Shown here: positions 7,343-14,027 of the stretch, one piece after another
How positions within the stretch are numbered: position 1 is the first letter of the stretch
Layout: each line of letters opens with the position of its first letter
Source of the DNA: CANCDA01 sp043757205
Lineage (GTDB): Bacteria > Pseudomonadota > Gammaproteobacteria > Burkholderiales > Burkholderiaceae_C
DNA length: 14,027 nucleotides
Reading direction: 5' to 3'
NCBI GenBank assembly: GCA_043757205.1
Contig: JAYVPU010000299.1
Coordinates: 1 to 14,027 of the forward strand
The notes under the pieces: generated by a model
The model's database searches: none
Told to the model about the DNA's origin: nothing
Seen by the model: only the letters and a program-made list of their open reading frames with translations
Program-made: the position numbers and the translations under genes

Positions 7343-7400
7343 TTGACAGATTCGGGAGTTTTAAGGGGTTTTATTGGATAAAACCCTGTGCACATAAAAT
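7343..7400 (+). promoter_or_regulatory. bcsE: Candidate promoter region of the bcsE operon
   Basis: A consensus TTGACA occurs at 7343-7348, but its best -10 partner (TTTTAT, 7369-7374) is 20 nt away, longer than ideal. Alternatively TAAAAT at 7395-7400 is a good -10 match (5 of 6), but the hexamer 17 nt before it (TATTGG) is a poor -35, as expected for an activator-dependent promoter. The perfect dyad at 7366-7386 lies where that -35 would be. Transcription from the second option would start around 7407, giving a leader of about 58 nt before ATG 7465. Assignment is tentative. Confidence 0.35.
7366..7386. promoter_or_regulatory. Perfect 9-bp inverted repeat upstream of bcsE, operator candidate
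   Basis: Left arm GGGTTTTAT (7366-7374), centre TGG, right arm ATAAAACCC (7378-7386), all nine pairs matching. On RNA it could form a hairpin, but no U-run follows and the stem is AT-rich, so it is a poor terminator; the nearest gene ending upstream on this strand is far away (6468). Its place between the possible promoter elements of bcsE suggests an operator for a dimeric transcription factor. The regulator is not identifiable from the window. Confidence 0.5.
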
Positions 7401-7464
7401 TACCGCGCACCAAAACGTCGCCAAGGTGCCTCCCCAATTGAATGAACTGGAAATAGTGCAGACC

Positions 7465-9357
7465 ATGAACGATTCAGAAACACAAGTCCTCACCAATCAA
7501 ATCATTGAAATTGGCATTCAAGGTCTGCCCGAATTATCGGCCAACATGATTACAGGGGGACTGTATGCCCTGAAGGCAGAAACGCCATCGGCCCGCTACC
7601 CTTTGTTGGCAGGCAGCTTAGCTAGCGCCCTAAGGTCAGGGCTGACTTGTACTGTGATCGTTCCTTCCAAACCGGAAGTGTTCATTCAAAGGATTGAAGC
7701 TTTTGGTGGCTTGGATGCGCACCAACTCATGCGGGACGGGCGACTGCATGTCTTCGTGACCCAGGCTGAGTTTGCAAAAAAAATGTTCCGCTTTGGCGCA
7801 GACCGATTTGCACAAGAGTTGGCCCAGTTTGAAATTCCAGAAAACAGCTATTTGATCTTCGATCAGGCCGACGAATTGCTCAGCTTGCATGACGTCACAT
7901 TGGCGCTGGATCAGGTCGAAGCGCTTCGCAAATGGTTTAGTCAATGGAGATTGACGGGTTTATTGGTTTTTTCTCGCACCACCGAAGAACACTCGGAAAC
8001 CATCAATGCCCTCATGGACAGCTTGACGGGGATTGCCCGAATCGGCGGTGGCAAAGACGGACTGGAGATCACTTTCGAATTCTGGCAGTCCCCAGACGGC
8101 ACCTTGGCGGCCCAAAACTACAACCTCAAAACACTTGACTCTGGCTTGTATGAGGCCTACACCCGGGTCACGCCTGCAGCTCAAATGGTCATGGGCGGAT
8201 CTGCGCCAGAATTCAAAGAAGAAGTGGAACAGGGCGAACCTCACTACTTCTATATGGATCCGGATTTAGGTAGCTTGGCGAGCCAAATCCCAGGTGTTTG
8301 GAAACATGTGGGCTCATTGATGGGCATGCACAGCGCGACCCACAGTCACCGTACAGCCGTGTCCATCTTTAGCTTTCACCGCGACACGCAATTACGGGAG
8401 TTGGCGGAGACAGTACACACCATGCGCCTTAATCTGGGACGACGCGCTCGAATTGTTGTGCAGGAGAAAGACGCGTCTTTGCGTTACCAGAACGAGGCCT
8501 TGTTGTTGCGACTGGGCATCAACTTGGTGATCCACAAAGACGTGCCCATTAGCCGTGTGCCACTCTTGCTGGAGTCACTGAATGGTCAATCCTTTAATCG
8601 CGATGTAAGCATCAACTTCGAACAGGCTCTGGCCAATGTGTTGCCCACGCGACTGCGCGGCTTCTTACCGGCTTTGCGCTTCAGACGTGAGGTTCAATTC
8701 ATCTTGGATCGTGCCGGCACGCTCAACATCCCCAGTGTGTTGATCATCGGTCAACCCATCCAAGGGGTCTCTGCATTGGATGTCCTGCAAAACATCAGTC
8801 TGACACGGGCCGGGGATTTGAACTCTTCAGACGGTGTATCTTGTTTTGTGTTCCTCAACGCGTGCCCAGAGTCGGTCATGCAGGCGACCTTGAACAAAAT
8901 ACTGGGGTGCTCTTCCGAAGATGTTTTTGAAAACCTCGAATTCATTGTTAACAGCTCTGACATCAGCAACCGTCTGCGCATCCAGTTGGGTGCAACAGAA
9001 CACGCCGATTTCCCAGACTATTCGCCCCACCTTGGCCACCTTTCTGCCCAAGAAAATTTACTTGATCCAGCTACAGAAATGCCAGGAGAAATGGCTGCTG
9101 ACACTGCGTCCAGCAGCGCCACCGTTGGTCGCGGAAAATTCATGCAGCGCAAGACCACGCGGTCTGCACCAGCAGAAACCAATATCGTCGAAGCACAAAT
9201 ACTCCCTGCGACATCGAACTTAAAGACACCAGCGATCACCCCCCAAGAGCCACTGGTTTTCAGCTACGACGACAGCGCACAAGTCGCTGTGGCCGGTAAA
9301 AAAATCGTGCCCAGGGCAAGGCGAAGCACACCGGCAAGCGGATCAAAAACAAGCTGA
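7465..9357 (+). CDS. bcsE: Cellulose biosynthesis protein BcsE, c-di-GMP receptor, with long C-terminal tail
   Basis: This 630-residue protein matches BcsE, the cytosolic c-di-GMP sensor that docks on the cellulose synthase complex and boosts secretion. In order: a degenerate RecA-like NTPase domain (about 1-260, beginning ELSANMITGGLYALKAE); a receiver-like domain (about 290-395) with the BcsE-typical LRYQNEALLLRLGINLVIH and VPISRVPLLLESLNGQSF; and the GIL/degenerate GGDEF domain (about 405-510). The GIL domain has the c-di-GMP-binding RxGD motif as R448-A-G-D451. Residues about 511-630 form a polar, probably disordered tail with a basic patch (GRGKFMQRKTTR); E. coli BcsE has 523 residues and lacks it. 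The start is uncertain: ATG 7465 has no good Shine-Dalgarno, and in-frame GTGs at 7426 and 7456 are alternatives. It leads a rightward operon, with the next gene 6 nt away. Confidence 0.88.
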   Translation: MNDSETQVLTNQIIEIGIQGLPELSANMITGGLYALKAETPSARYPLLAGSLASALRSGLTCTVIVPSKPEVFIQRIEAFGGLDAHQLMRDGRLHVFVTQAEFAKKMFRFGADRFAQELAQFEIPENSYLIFDQADELLSLHDVTLALDQVEALRKWFSQWRLTGLLVFSRTTEEHSETINALMDSLTGIARIGGGKDGLEITFEFWQSPDGTLAAQNYNLKTLDSGLYEAYTRVTPAAQMVMGGSAPEFKEEVEQGEPHYFYMDPDLGSLASQIPGVWKHVGSLMGMHSATHSHRTAVSIFSFHRDTQLRELAETVHTMRLNLGRRARIVVQEKDASLRYQNEALLLRLGINLVIHKDVPISRVPLLLESLNGQSFNRDVSINFEQALANVLPTRLRGFLPALRFRREVQFILDRAGTLNIPSVLIIGQPIQGVSALDVLQNISLTRAGDLNSSDGVSCFVFLNACPESVMQATLNKILGCSSEDVFENLEFIVNSSDISNRLRIQLGATEHADFPDYSPHLGHLSAQENLLDPATEMPGEMAADTASSSATVGRGKFMQRKTTRSAPAETNIVEAQILPATSNLKTPAITPQEPLVFSYDDSAQVAVAGKKIVPRARRSTPASGSKTS

Positions 9358-9363
9358 TCGGAC

Positions 9364-11355
9364 ATGCGTCACTTGCACCGCGTGGTCAGCCGGTTTGCCC
9401 TTTCTGCCGGACGTGTGGCGTCCCTGGCACTCACACTACTGGCGGGCTGCGCCCAAGTAGCAACAGCCCCTGACGCGAATAGCAACACCGCTGAAGGTGC
9501 TCGCCCTTCTTGGATGCCTGCAGATCCTCCGGTGGGGTTCTTTATTCCTGAGAGCTTATTCAAAAAATCGGGCAACAACGGATTCAGCGTCACCCAACCT
9601 GGGGCTGACTCAGAACCCGGCGCCTTGCCTGCCCCCGTCTCTGCTGCCCTGCCTCCAACTGCCTGGGTGCCCACAGTTCATCTTTATGCTTCGCCCACCA
9701 CGGAGAGTTACCTCAAAAGCGGCGGGCTAGATGCCAAAAACAATCTGCGAATTTGGGAAACGTTTTTAAAAAAATACAAAATTCCATTTCAGCTGGTCAC
9801 ATCGGTAGATCGTTTGGAAGTTGCCTCCTCAGGGGTGTTATTGCTGCCCACATCCGTGGCTTTGTCTGCACGAGAAAAACAAGCGGTGGTGACTTTCAGA
9901 GCCAAGGGCGGGAGCGTTCTAACCTCCTGGCTGGCCGGGGTTCGTGGCGAAAAAGGTGAATGGCTCGGTTTTGGTTTTATGGAGAACGTCCTGGACGCTA
10001 AAGTCGTTGGCGACACCCGCGCCGAAGAAGAAGACAACTTCATGATGCCTTATGGGGACAACCCCATCACCCACCATTTGCCTGCCGGCCTGCGCGTCTG
10101 GATGGAGGTGGTCAAAGAAACCTACCCTTTGCGTCTGGTGGGCCGCCATCCCGCAGCGCAAATCATGGACTGGTCACGCACTTTTGTGCCTGATAAAACG
10201 GGCACGGTCATCGTTTTTGATGAAAAAGCTCAATCAACAGGTCGACTCTCTCGCTCCGTCGTGCTGGGTTATCCCGAACGGCTGTGGATGGCCTCGGACC
10301 CTAAATCGATGGAGGCCATCGCGCACAACGCGCTGACATGGTTGCTGCGACAACCCGATGCGTACACTTCAGCCTGGCCGCAGACCTATCGAAGTGCTGT
10401 CGTATTTGCCGTTGATTCTTCCGACGAATTCACCCCAGCCGACCTGGAGCTTGCCAGCTTGTTCAAAAACAACGGCATGGTCGCCACTTACTACACGTTG
10501 ACAGAAATCGTTCTGAAATCTGTGCCCGTCCTTAAACAAATTCAAGCCCAAGGGCATGAAGTTGCTTACCTGGCCGACCGTTTCGCAGGCTTCAAAGATC
10601 AGTCAGCTAGCGCTCAGGCCAAACGCATGGATGTCATGCGACAGGAAATGAAGAATTCTGGCTTGGTGATCGCAGCAGATGCAGGGTTTCACCCCCCCAT
10701 GGATTCGTATGACAAAACCACTGAGCAGTTGATTAATGTCAACGGTTTTGGACACTTTGTGTCATTCACCGATACCACCGATGCCCGGCTGCCCTTTATT
10801 GCAACGCAACAAGGTGGCAACAACACTTCTGCAACAAACACCGTGGTGTTGCCCCGCACCTTAAGTGGCCCAGAAGACGCCATGGAAGCTGGTGATGCCG
10901 AAGAGGGACTCAAAGCTTTCTTGAGCGAGCTGGAGTTGTCAAGAAAAATGTCGGCTTTATCCGTCTTGCGACTGGCACAACAGGCCTTCGTTAGCAAAGA
11001 GCAATGGGGTGATATTTTTAGCTACATCAAATCACCGAATGGACATATCTGGGTTGCGACCGCAAGCCAGGTGGCCGATTGGTGGCGAGAACGGGAACGC
11101 GTTAACTTTCGGCTCGAATCCGACCCTGCCGCCCCCCTGTTAAGCGTCACGATCAAAGGCAACACGCCTCTCAAACAAGCCGTTGCCTTGTACATCAATC
11201 TTCCAGAGTCCAGGTCAGTCATGCGCTTGGTGTCCCAAGCAGGTTCTCAAAATTCAGTCAAAATCGCGCCCGTAGATGCATGGCGCTCGGCCCTTATTTT
11301 GAAAGATTTGGCTCCGGGCACCTACCGCTGGCATCTTTATTTTGATCGACCATAA
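9364..11355 (+). CDS. Lipoprotein with amidotransferase-like N-terminal domain and NodB-like (CE4) polysaccharide deacetylase domain, active site degenerate
   Basis: A 663-residue exported protein. A basic N-terminus and hydrophobic segment end in the lipobox LLAGC with C29, so it is probably anchored to the outer membrane. A Pro/Ala/Ser-rich linker (about 30-100) is followed by a domain of about 230 residues (VHLYASP at 105-111 to LLRQPD). Then comes a NodB-like domain starting near S-A-V-V-F. Motif 1 reads A349-V-D351-S-S-D354-E. The position of the metal-binding H-x3-H reads L403-A-D-R-F407, and motif 3 reads G441-F-H443-P-P in place of the family's Arg-Pro. Two metal histidines and the arginine thus appear lost, implying a sugar-binding pseudoenzyme rather than a deacetylase. 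A beta-rich C-terminal domain (about 585-663) follows. It is 6 nt after bcsE, hence co-transcribed. Its relative starts at 13188. Confidence 0.8.
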   Translation: MRHLHRVVSRFALSAGRVASLALTLLAGCAQVATAPDANSNTAEGARPSWMPADPPVGFFIPESLFKKSGNNGFSVTQPGADSEPGALPAPVSAALPPTAWVPTVHLYASPTTESYLKSGGLDAKNNLRIWETFLKKYKIPFQLVTSVDRLEVASSGVLLLPTSVALSAREKQAVVTFRAKGGSVLTSWLAGVRGEKGEWLGFGFMENVLDAKVVGDTRAEEEDNFMMPYGDNPITHHLPAGLRVWMEVVKETYPLRLVGRHPAAQIMDWSRTFVPDKTGTVIVFDEKAQSTGRLSRSVVLGYPERLWMASDPKSMEAIAHNALTWLLRQPDAYTSAWPQTYRSAVVFAVDSSDEFTPADLELASLFKNNGMVATYYTLTEIVLKSVPVLKQIQAQGHEVAYLADRFAGFKDQSASAQAKRMDVMRQEMKNSGLVIAADAGFHPPMDSYDKTTEQLINVNGFGHFVSFTDTTDARLPFIATQQGGNNTSATNTVVLPRTLSGPEDAMEAGDAEEGLKAFLSELELSRKMSALSVLRLAQQAFVSKEQWGDIFSYIKSPNGHIWVATASQVADWWRERERVNFRLESDPAAPLLSVTIKGNTPLKQAVALYINLPESRSVMRLVSQAGSQNSVKIAPVDAWRSALILKDLAPGTYRWHLYFDRP

Positions 11356-11388
11356 ACACGGCTATAAGCACTGGCAGGTATTTTCATC

Positions 11389-11394
11389 AAGGAG
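11389..11394 (+). promoter_or_regulatory. Strong ribosome binding site of the AlgF-like gene
   Basis: AAGGAG, 5 nt before ATG 11400: the best Shine-Dalgarno match in the polysaccharide operon, in contrast to the weak one of bcsE. It supports the chosen start and suggests relatively high expression of the acetylation proteins. Confidence 0.6.
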
Positions 11395-11399
11395 TTGGA

Positions 11400-12107
11400 A
11401 TGCGAATTCAAGATTTTAGGAAATTTTTCCACGCAACTTGTGCACTTCTACTCACCGGGCTGTGCAGCTTAGCCCAAGCCCAGCAAGCGGGCCTGTTGTA
11501 CGACCCTGAACCCCCACTAGATTCCGCTTACGTTCGCATCATCGTGGCCAGCCGTGAGGGCCCGCTTGATGTCGTCGTCGATGGGCTCCCGCGTATCCAA
11601 AAATTAGCGTCTGGGGAGGCCAGCGAGTTCATGGTGCTCAGCGCTGGCCCGCACACCATTGCCCTACACCCCGCAGGCAAACCCAGTGCACACCTCTCGA
11701 CCCAACTCAATGTCACCAAAGGACGTGCATTAACCGTCGCCTTTACCGCATTGACGGCCAACACGGCTCCTATCTTGATTGAAGATAAAACCAACTCCAA
11801 CAAGCTCAAAGCCTTGCTGGCGGTCTACCATCTGGACCCCAAAATGGGCCCCGTAGACATACTGACAGCTGACGGCAGCACCAAGGTTTTAGCAGGCATC
11901 GCTCTGGGCACTTCGGCCTCCATTCAGGTTAACCCGATCGAAGTTGAACTGATGGCCGTGAAAACAGGAGAGAAATCATCCCTGGTTAAAACCGCACTGA
12001 AAATGACGCAAGGCGGCACCTACAGCGTTTTTTTAATGACGGGTGAAACCGGCAAGATGGCAGCAAAAGTAGGTCTCAATAAAATTGAACGCTACACCGG
12101 GAAATAA
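11400..12107 (+). CDS. AlgF/WssG-like polysaccharide O-acetylation protein
   Basis: A 235-residue periplasmic protein with a Sec signal peptide (basic start, ALLLTGLCSLAQA, cleavage after A27). The mature part resembles AlgF of alginate producers: LLYDPEPPLDSAYVRIIVAS parallels the AlgF opening (LYPTAAPKGSVFVRVLNAS). Later KLKALLAVYHLDP followed by VDILTADGSTKVLAGI parallels its second domain (KALVRVQNLSDRPVTLKTADG). AlgF is about 216 residues with two beta-sandwich domains and is required for acetylation, probably by passing or coordinating acetyl transfer between the membrane enzyme AlgI and periplasmic AlgJ/AlgX. Here it sits 22 nt before an AlgX/AlgJ-like gene, reproducing the pairing of alginate and Wss cellulose clusters. 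With bcsE in the same operon, the polymer is more likely cellulose than alginate. No AlgI homologue is in the window. Confidence 0.82.
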   Translation: MRIQDFRKFFHATCALLLTGLCSLAQAQQAGLLYDPEPPLDSAYVRIIVASREGPLDVVVDGLPRIQKLASGEASEFMVLSAGPHTIALHPAGKPSAHLSTQLNVTKGRALTVAFTALTANTAPILIEDKTNSNKLKALLAVYHLDPKMGPVDILTADGSTKVLAGIALGTSASIQVNPIEVELMAVKTGEKSSLVKTALKMTQGGTYSVFLMTGETGKMAAKVGLNKIERYTGK

Positions 12108-12129
12108 TTAAATTTCAATAAGGTCAACC

Positions 12130-13134
12130 ATGAATAAACGCATTTTTAATCAAGTCATTATTGCAACCGCATTGACAGCGGGCTTGGGTCTGTCATTAAC
12201 CCACGCTCAAGGGTCGCAACCTATCGTCGGCGGCAAGAACGGTGATTGGTTATTTACACCCTATGAATTTGCTTTGCAAACGGATGCGGCAGACACCCAG
12301 GCCACCATTCAAATGCTTGAAAAATCCAATGCCTTGTTTGCACGCAGCGGTATCGCCTTGGCTGTGGTGATTGTTCCCTCCAAAATTCGCATTCATGCAG
12401 ACCAACTCCCCGCCAGCAACCCGCTGGACGCCTACACCGCAGGCAAATACGACAACATTGTCAAAGCGCTGACGGCTGGCGGTGTGACAGTAATCAATCT
12501 GAACCAGGCCTTCCTGGCGAGCCCTCATCGACAAAGTGATACACCGCTGTTTCTGCGCCTGGATACGCATTGGTCGCCTTCAGGGGCCATGCTGGCCGCA
12601 GAGACCATCAAAGCAGGCATTGATTCTTCGCCCGCATTAAAAGCAGCTCTGGCGGCTACTCCAGAAGAAAAATTCTCCCTGGCCTGGGCCAAAGGCAAAT
12701 CGAACACCCGCGCCAGAGATATGGTTCGACTGATGCCAGCTGGTTCCCCTGCTTTCCCTCCAGAACAAATCTTGAGCTTCAAGGCTAGCAAAACACAAGC
12801 GACTCAGACCGGTTTACTGGGTGGCGGAGACAACATTGGCATCACCGTGATCGGTAGCAGTTATACCAACAAGAACACCGGCTTCCCTGATGCCATTCGC
12901 TATACCCTTCAGCGCGAACTCCTGGATATCTCACTTCCCGTCGATCAAGGGCCTTGGTATGGCATGGATGCCTATTTGCGCGATGAGGCCTTCAAAACCA
13001 AAAAACCCAAACTTATTATTTGGGAAATTCCTGAACGTGAGTTTCGTTCACCCCCCAACAACAAATACCGCGATGCCCGTTATGTTATTGACAACAACGA
13101 ATGGCTATCCCGAATAACCAGCCTTCTCAAGTGA
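12130..13134 (+). CDS. AlgX/AlgJ/WssI-like SGNH O-acetyltransferase
   Basis: A 334-residue periplasmic enzyme that probably moves acetyl groups onto the polysaccharide. The signal peptide ends near THA (A26). The mature part opens with GGKNGDWLF, the family's usual start. The catalytic Asp-His pair is D145-T-H147 in LDTHWSPSGA, equivalent to D174/H176 of Pseudomonas AlgX. The nucleophile Ser is S244 in IGSSYT, equivalent to S269 in GTSYS. The following PKLIIWEIPEREF matches the AlgX segment PQVLIWEFPERYL. All catalytic residues are intact. At about 308 mature residues it lacks the C-terminal carbohydrate-binding module of AlgX and is closer to AlgJ/WssI in build. TAAGG 6 nt before the start supports ATG 12130. 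Its place between the AlgF-like gene and the second NodB-like gene supports a role in cellulose acetylation. Confidence 0.85.
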   Translation: MNKRIFNQVIIATALTAGLGLSLTHAQGSQPIVGGKNGDWLFTPYEFALQTDAADTQATIQMLEKSNALFARSGIALAVVIVPSKIRIHADQLPASNPLDAYTAGKYDNIVKALTAGGVTVINLNQAFLASPHRQSDTPLFLRLDTHWSPSGAMLAAETIKAGIDSSPALKAALAATPEEKFSLAWAKGKSNTRARDMVRLMPAGSPAFPPEQILSFKASKTQATQTGLLGGGDNIGITVIGSSYTNKNTGFPDAIRYTLQRELLDISLPVDQGPWYGMDAYLRDEAFKTKKPKLIIWEIPEREFRSPPNNKYRDARYVIDNNEWLSRITSLLK

Positions 13135-13187
13135 CGATTAAATAGCAGCGCCCATCATCCATATCTACTCACATGGAGTTCGATTTT

Positions 13188-14027
13188 ATGCAAGCCAAGT
13201 TGATTCGACTCTTGCTATGTGTGGGGGTATTTCTCTTACCGCATTCAATCTCTGCCGCCGTCACTGACCAGGTTATTAAACCTGTGTATTTGTATGTGAG
13301 CCCCGCATCAGCGGAGTACTTGAAGTCAAAGGGTATCTCTTATGACGATTCAATCAGTAAATGGCGTCAGTATCTAAAAAAATATGACAAAAATACCAAA
13401 GAGATCACCAAGGCGCAGCTGACTCAGAAATTAGCACCTGGTGTACTGGTTTTACCGTCCTCATTGGTATTGGACGACGATGAAATCAAAGCCATCAAAA
13501 CATTTGCCCTCGCGGGTGGTAGCCTATTGGCCACCGGAGCCATGGCCACCATCGGACAGGATGGGCACGCCAAAAGCAGCGCTCTATTAGAAGTCTTATT
13601 CAAGCTTAGGATCCTGGGCAATTTCAATCGTGAGACCGAATCAACCTATTTGATGTCGTTCGGTGACGGCCCACTGACCTGGGCTGTGCCTGCGGGACGA
13701 CGCATGCACATGGGTCAAGTACCGGCCAACCACTTGCGAATCGAGGCAGACCAAACGGCCGCCGTCTTTATAGGCTGGACACGTAACAAAAATAAAGACC
13801 CGCTTAGCGCAGCCGTTGCTTACACCGAATCCGGCAGCCATCGGGGGGTGTTTTTTGCCTTTCCTGAATCATCTTGGGGCTACCAAAAAGCACGGGATTG
13901 GACAGCCTTACTTGATGGGACTATGTCCTGGCTTAGACGCGAACCAAAACTCTTCAAAGCGGCTTGGCCCCATGGTTTTGCGGCCAGCCATCTGATCGAG
14001 ATGGATACCGAAGACAAGTTTACTTCC
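13188..14027 (+). CDS. Second NodB-like polysaccharide deacetylase protein, 5' part only
   Basis: The open frame runs off the window, giving 280 residues. A Sec signal peptide (LLLCVGVFLLPHSISA, cleavage after A23) lacks a lipobox, so this product is periplasmic or secreted. The body is paralogous to the 9364-11355 lipoprotein: VYLYVSPASAEYLKSKG against VHLYASPTTESYLKSGG, FGDGPLTWAVPAGRRMHM against YGDNPITHHLPAGLRVWM, and MSWLRREPKLFKAAWP against LTWLLRQPDAYTSAWP. It ends just as the NodB-like domain begins, at M272-D273-T-E-D276-K-F. That matches the two-aspartate first motif better than the first paralogue does. The metal histidines lie beyond the window. ATG 13188 is preferred, with GGAG 9 nt upstream; in-frame ATG 13173 has no such site. 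It is 53 nt after the acetyltransferase gene, likely the same operon. Confidence 0.8.
   Translation, partial: MQAKLIRLLLCVGVFLLPHSISAAVTDQVIKPVYLYVSPASAEYLKSKGISYDDSISKWRQYLKKYDKNTKEITKAQLTQKLAPGVLVLPSSLVLDDDEIKAIKTFALAGGSLLATGAMATIGQDGHAKSSALLEVLFKLRILGNFNRETESTYLMSFGDGPLTWAVPAGRRMHMGQVPANHLRIEADQTAAVFIGWTRNKNKDPLSAAVAYTESGSHRGVFFAFPESSWGYQKARDWTALLDGTMSWLRREPKLFKAAWPHGFAASHLIEMDTEDKFTS

Noticed and set aside
11400..13134. Alginate biosynthesis cluster
   Set aside because: AlgF/AlgX-like proteins alone would suggest alginate, but no alginate synthase, epimerase or lyase is present, and the operon begins with cellulose-specific bcsE.
1..14027. CRISPR array, tRNA, rRNA, insertion sequence or phage genes
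   Set aside because: No regular short repeats, tRNA cloverleaf, rRNA segment, transposase or terminal inverted repeat pair was seen on either strand.

Overview
This 14 kb window reads as a chromosomal segment of a betaproteobacterium, probably Burkholderiales and most likely a Comamonadaceae relative such as Rhodoferax, Polaromonas or Limnohabitans. That placement is an inference from the style of the proteins (IorAB-type dehydrogenase, class II aldolase, EamA permease, BKR-like SDR) and the GC-rich, densely packed left half. No rRNA, tRNA, CRISPR array, insertion sequence or prophage gene is visible, and no stretch over 300 bases lacks a gene.

Left part (1-7275), ordinary metabolism. It opens with the 3' end of lspA (signal peptidase II). 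Next comes a two-gene cassette for a molybdenum hydroxylase of the isoquinoline 1-oxidoreductase type: a small 2Fe-2S subunit and a large molybdopterin subunit with a Tat signal. Two leftward genes follow, a zinc-independent quinone oxidoreductase and then a class II aldolase/adducin-family protein 44 nt after it. A rightward EamA permease and a small stand-alone PAS protein come next. The PAS protein has a His where FixL and DosP carry their haem ligand. A leftward SDR of the BKR-like group, lacking the usual Tyr/Lys pair, closes this half.

Right part (7276-14027), an exopolysaccharide operon. Downstream of a control region with two perfect dyads lie five closely spaced rightward genes: bcsE (c-di-GMP-binding regulator of cellulose secretion); a lipoprotein with a NodB-like polysaccharide deacetylase domain whose catalytic residues look lost; an AlgF-like periplasmic acetylation protein; an AlgX/AlgJ-like SGNH acetyltransferase with an intact Asp-His and Ser; and the start of a second NodB-like protein, paralogous to the first, with a secretion signal and a better-preserved first motif. 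The window ends inside this last gene.

The most interesting inference is that this is a c-di-GMP-controlled module for O-acetylating cellulose or a related glucan. It would be analogous to the WssG/H/I genes of Pseudomonas fluorescens, but led by bcsE, which in E. coli is tied instead to phosphoethanolamine modification (bcsEFG). Two putative deacetylase-like proteins flank the acetylation genes. The membrane O-acetyltransferase (AlgI/WssH type) and the synthase core (bcsAB) are not in view and would be expected nearby or elsewhere in the genome.
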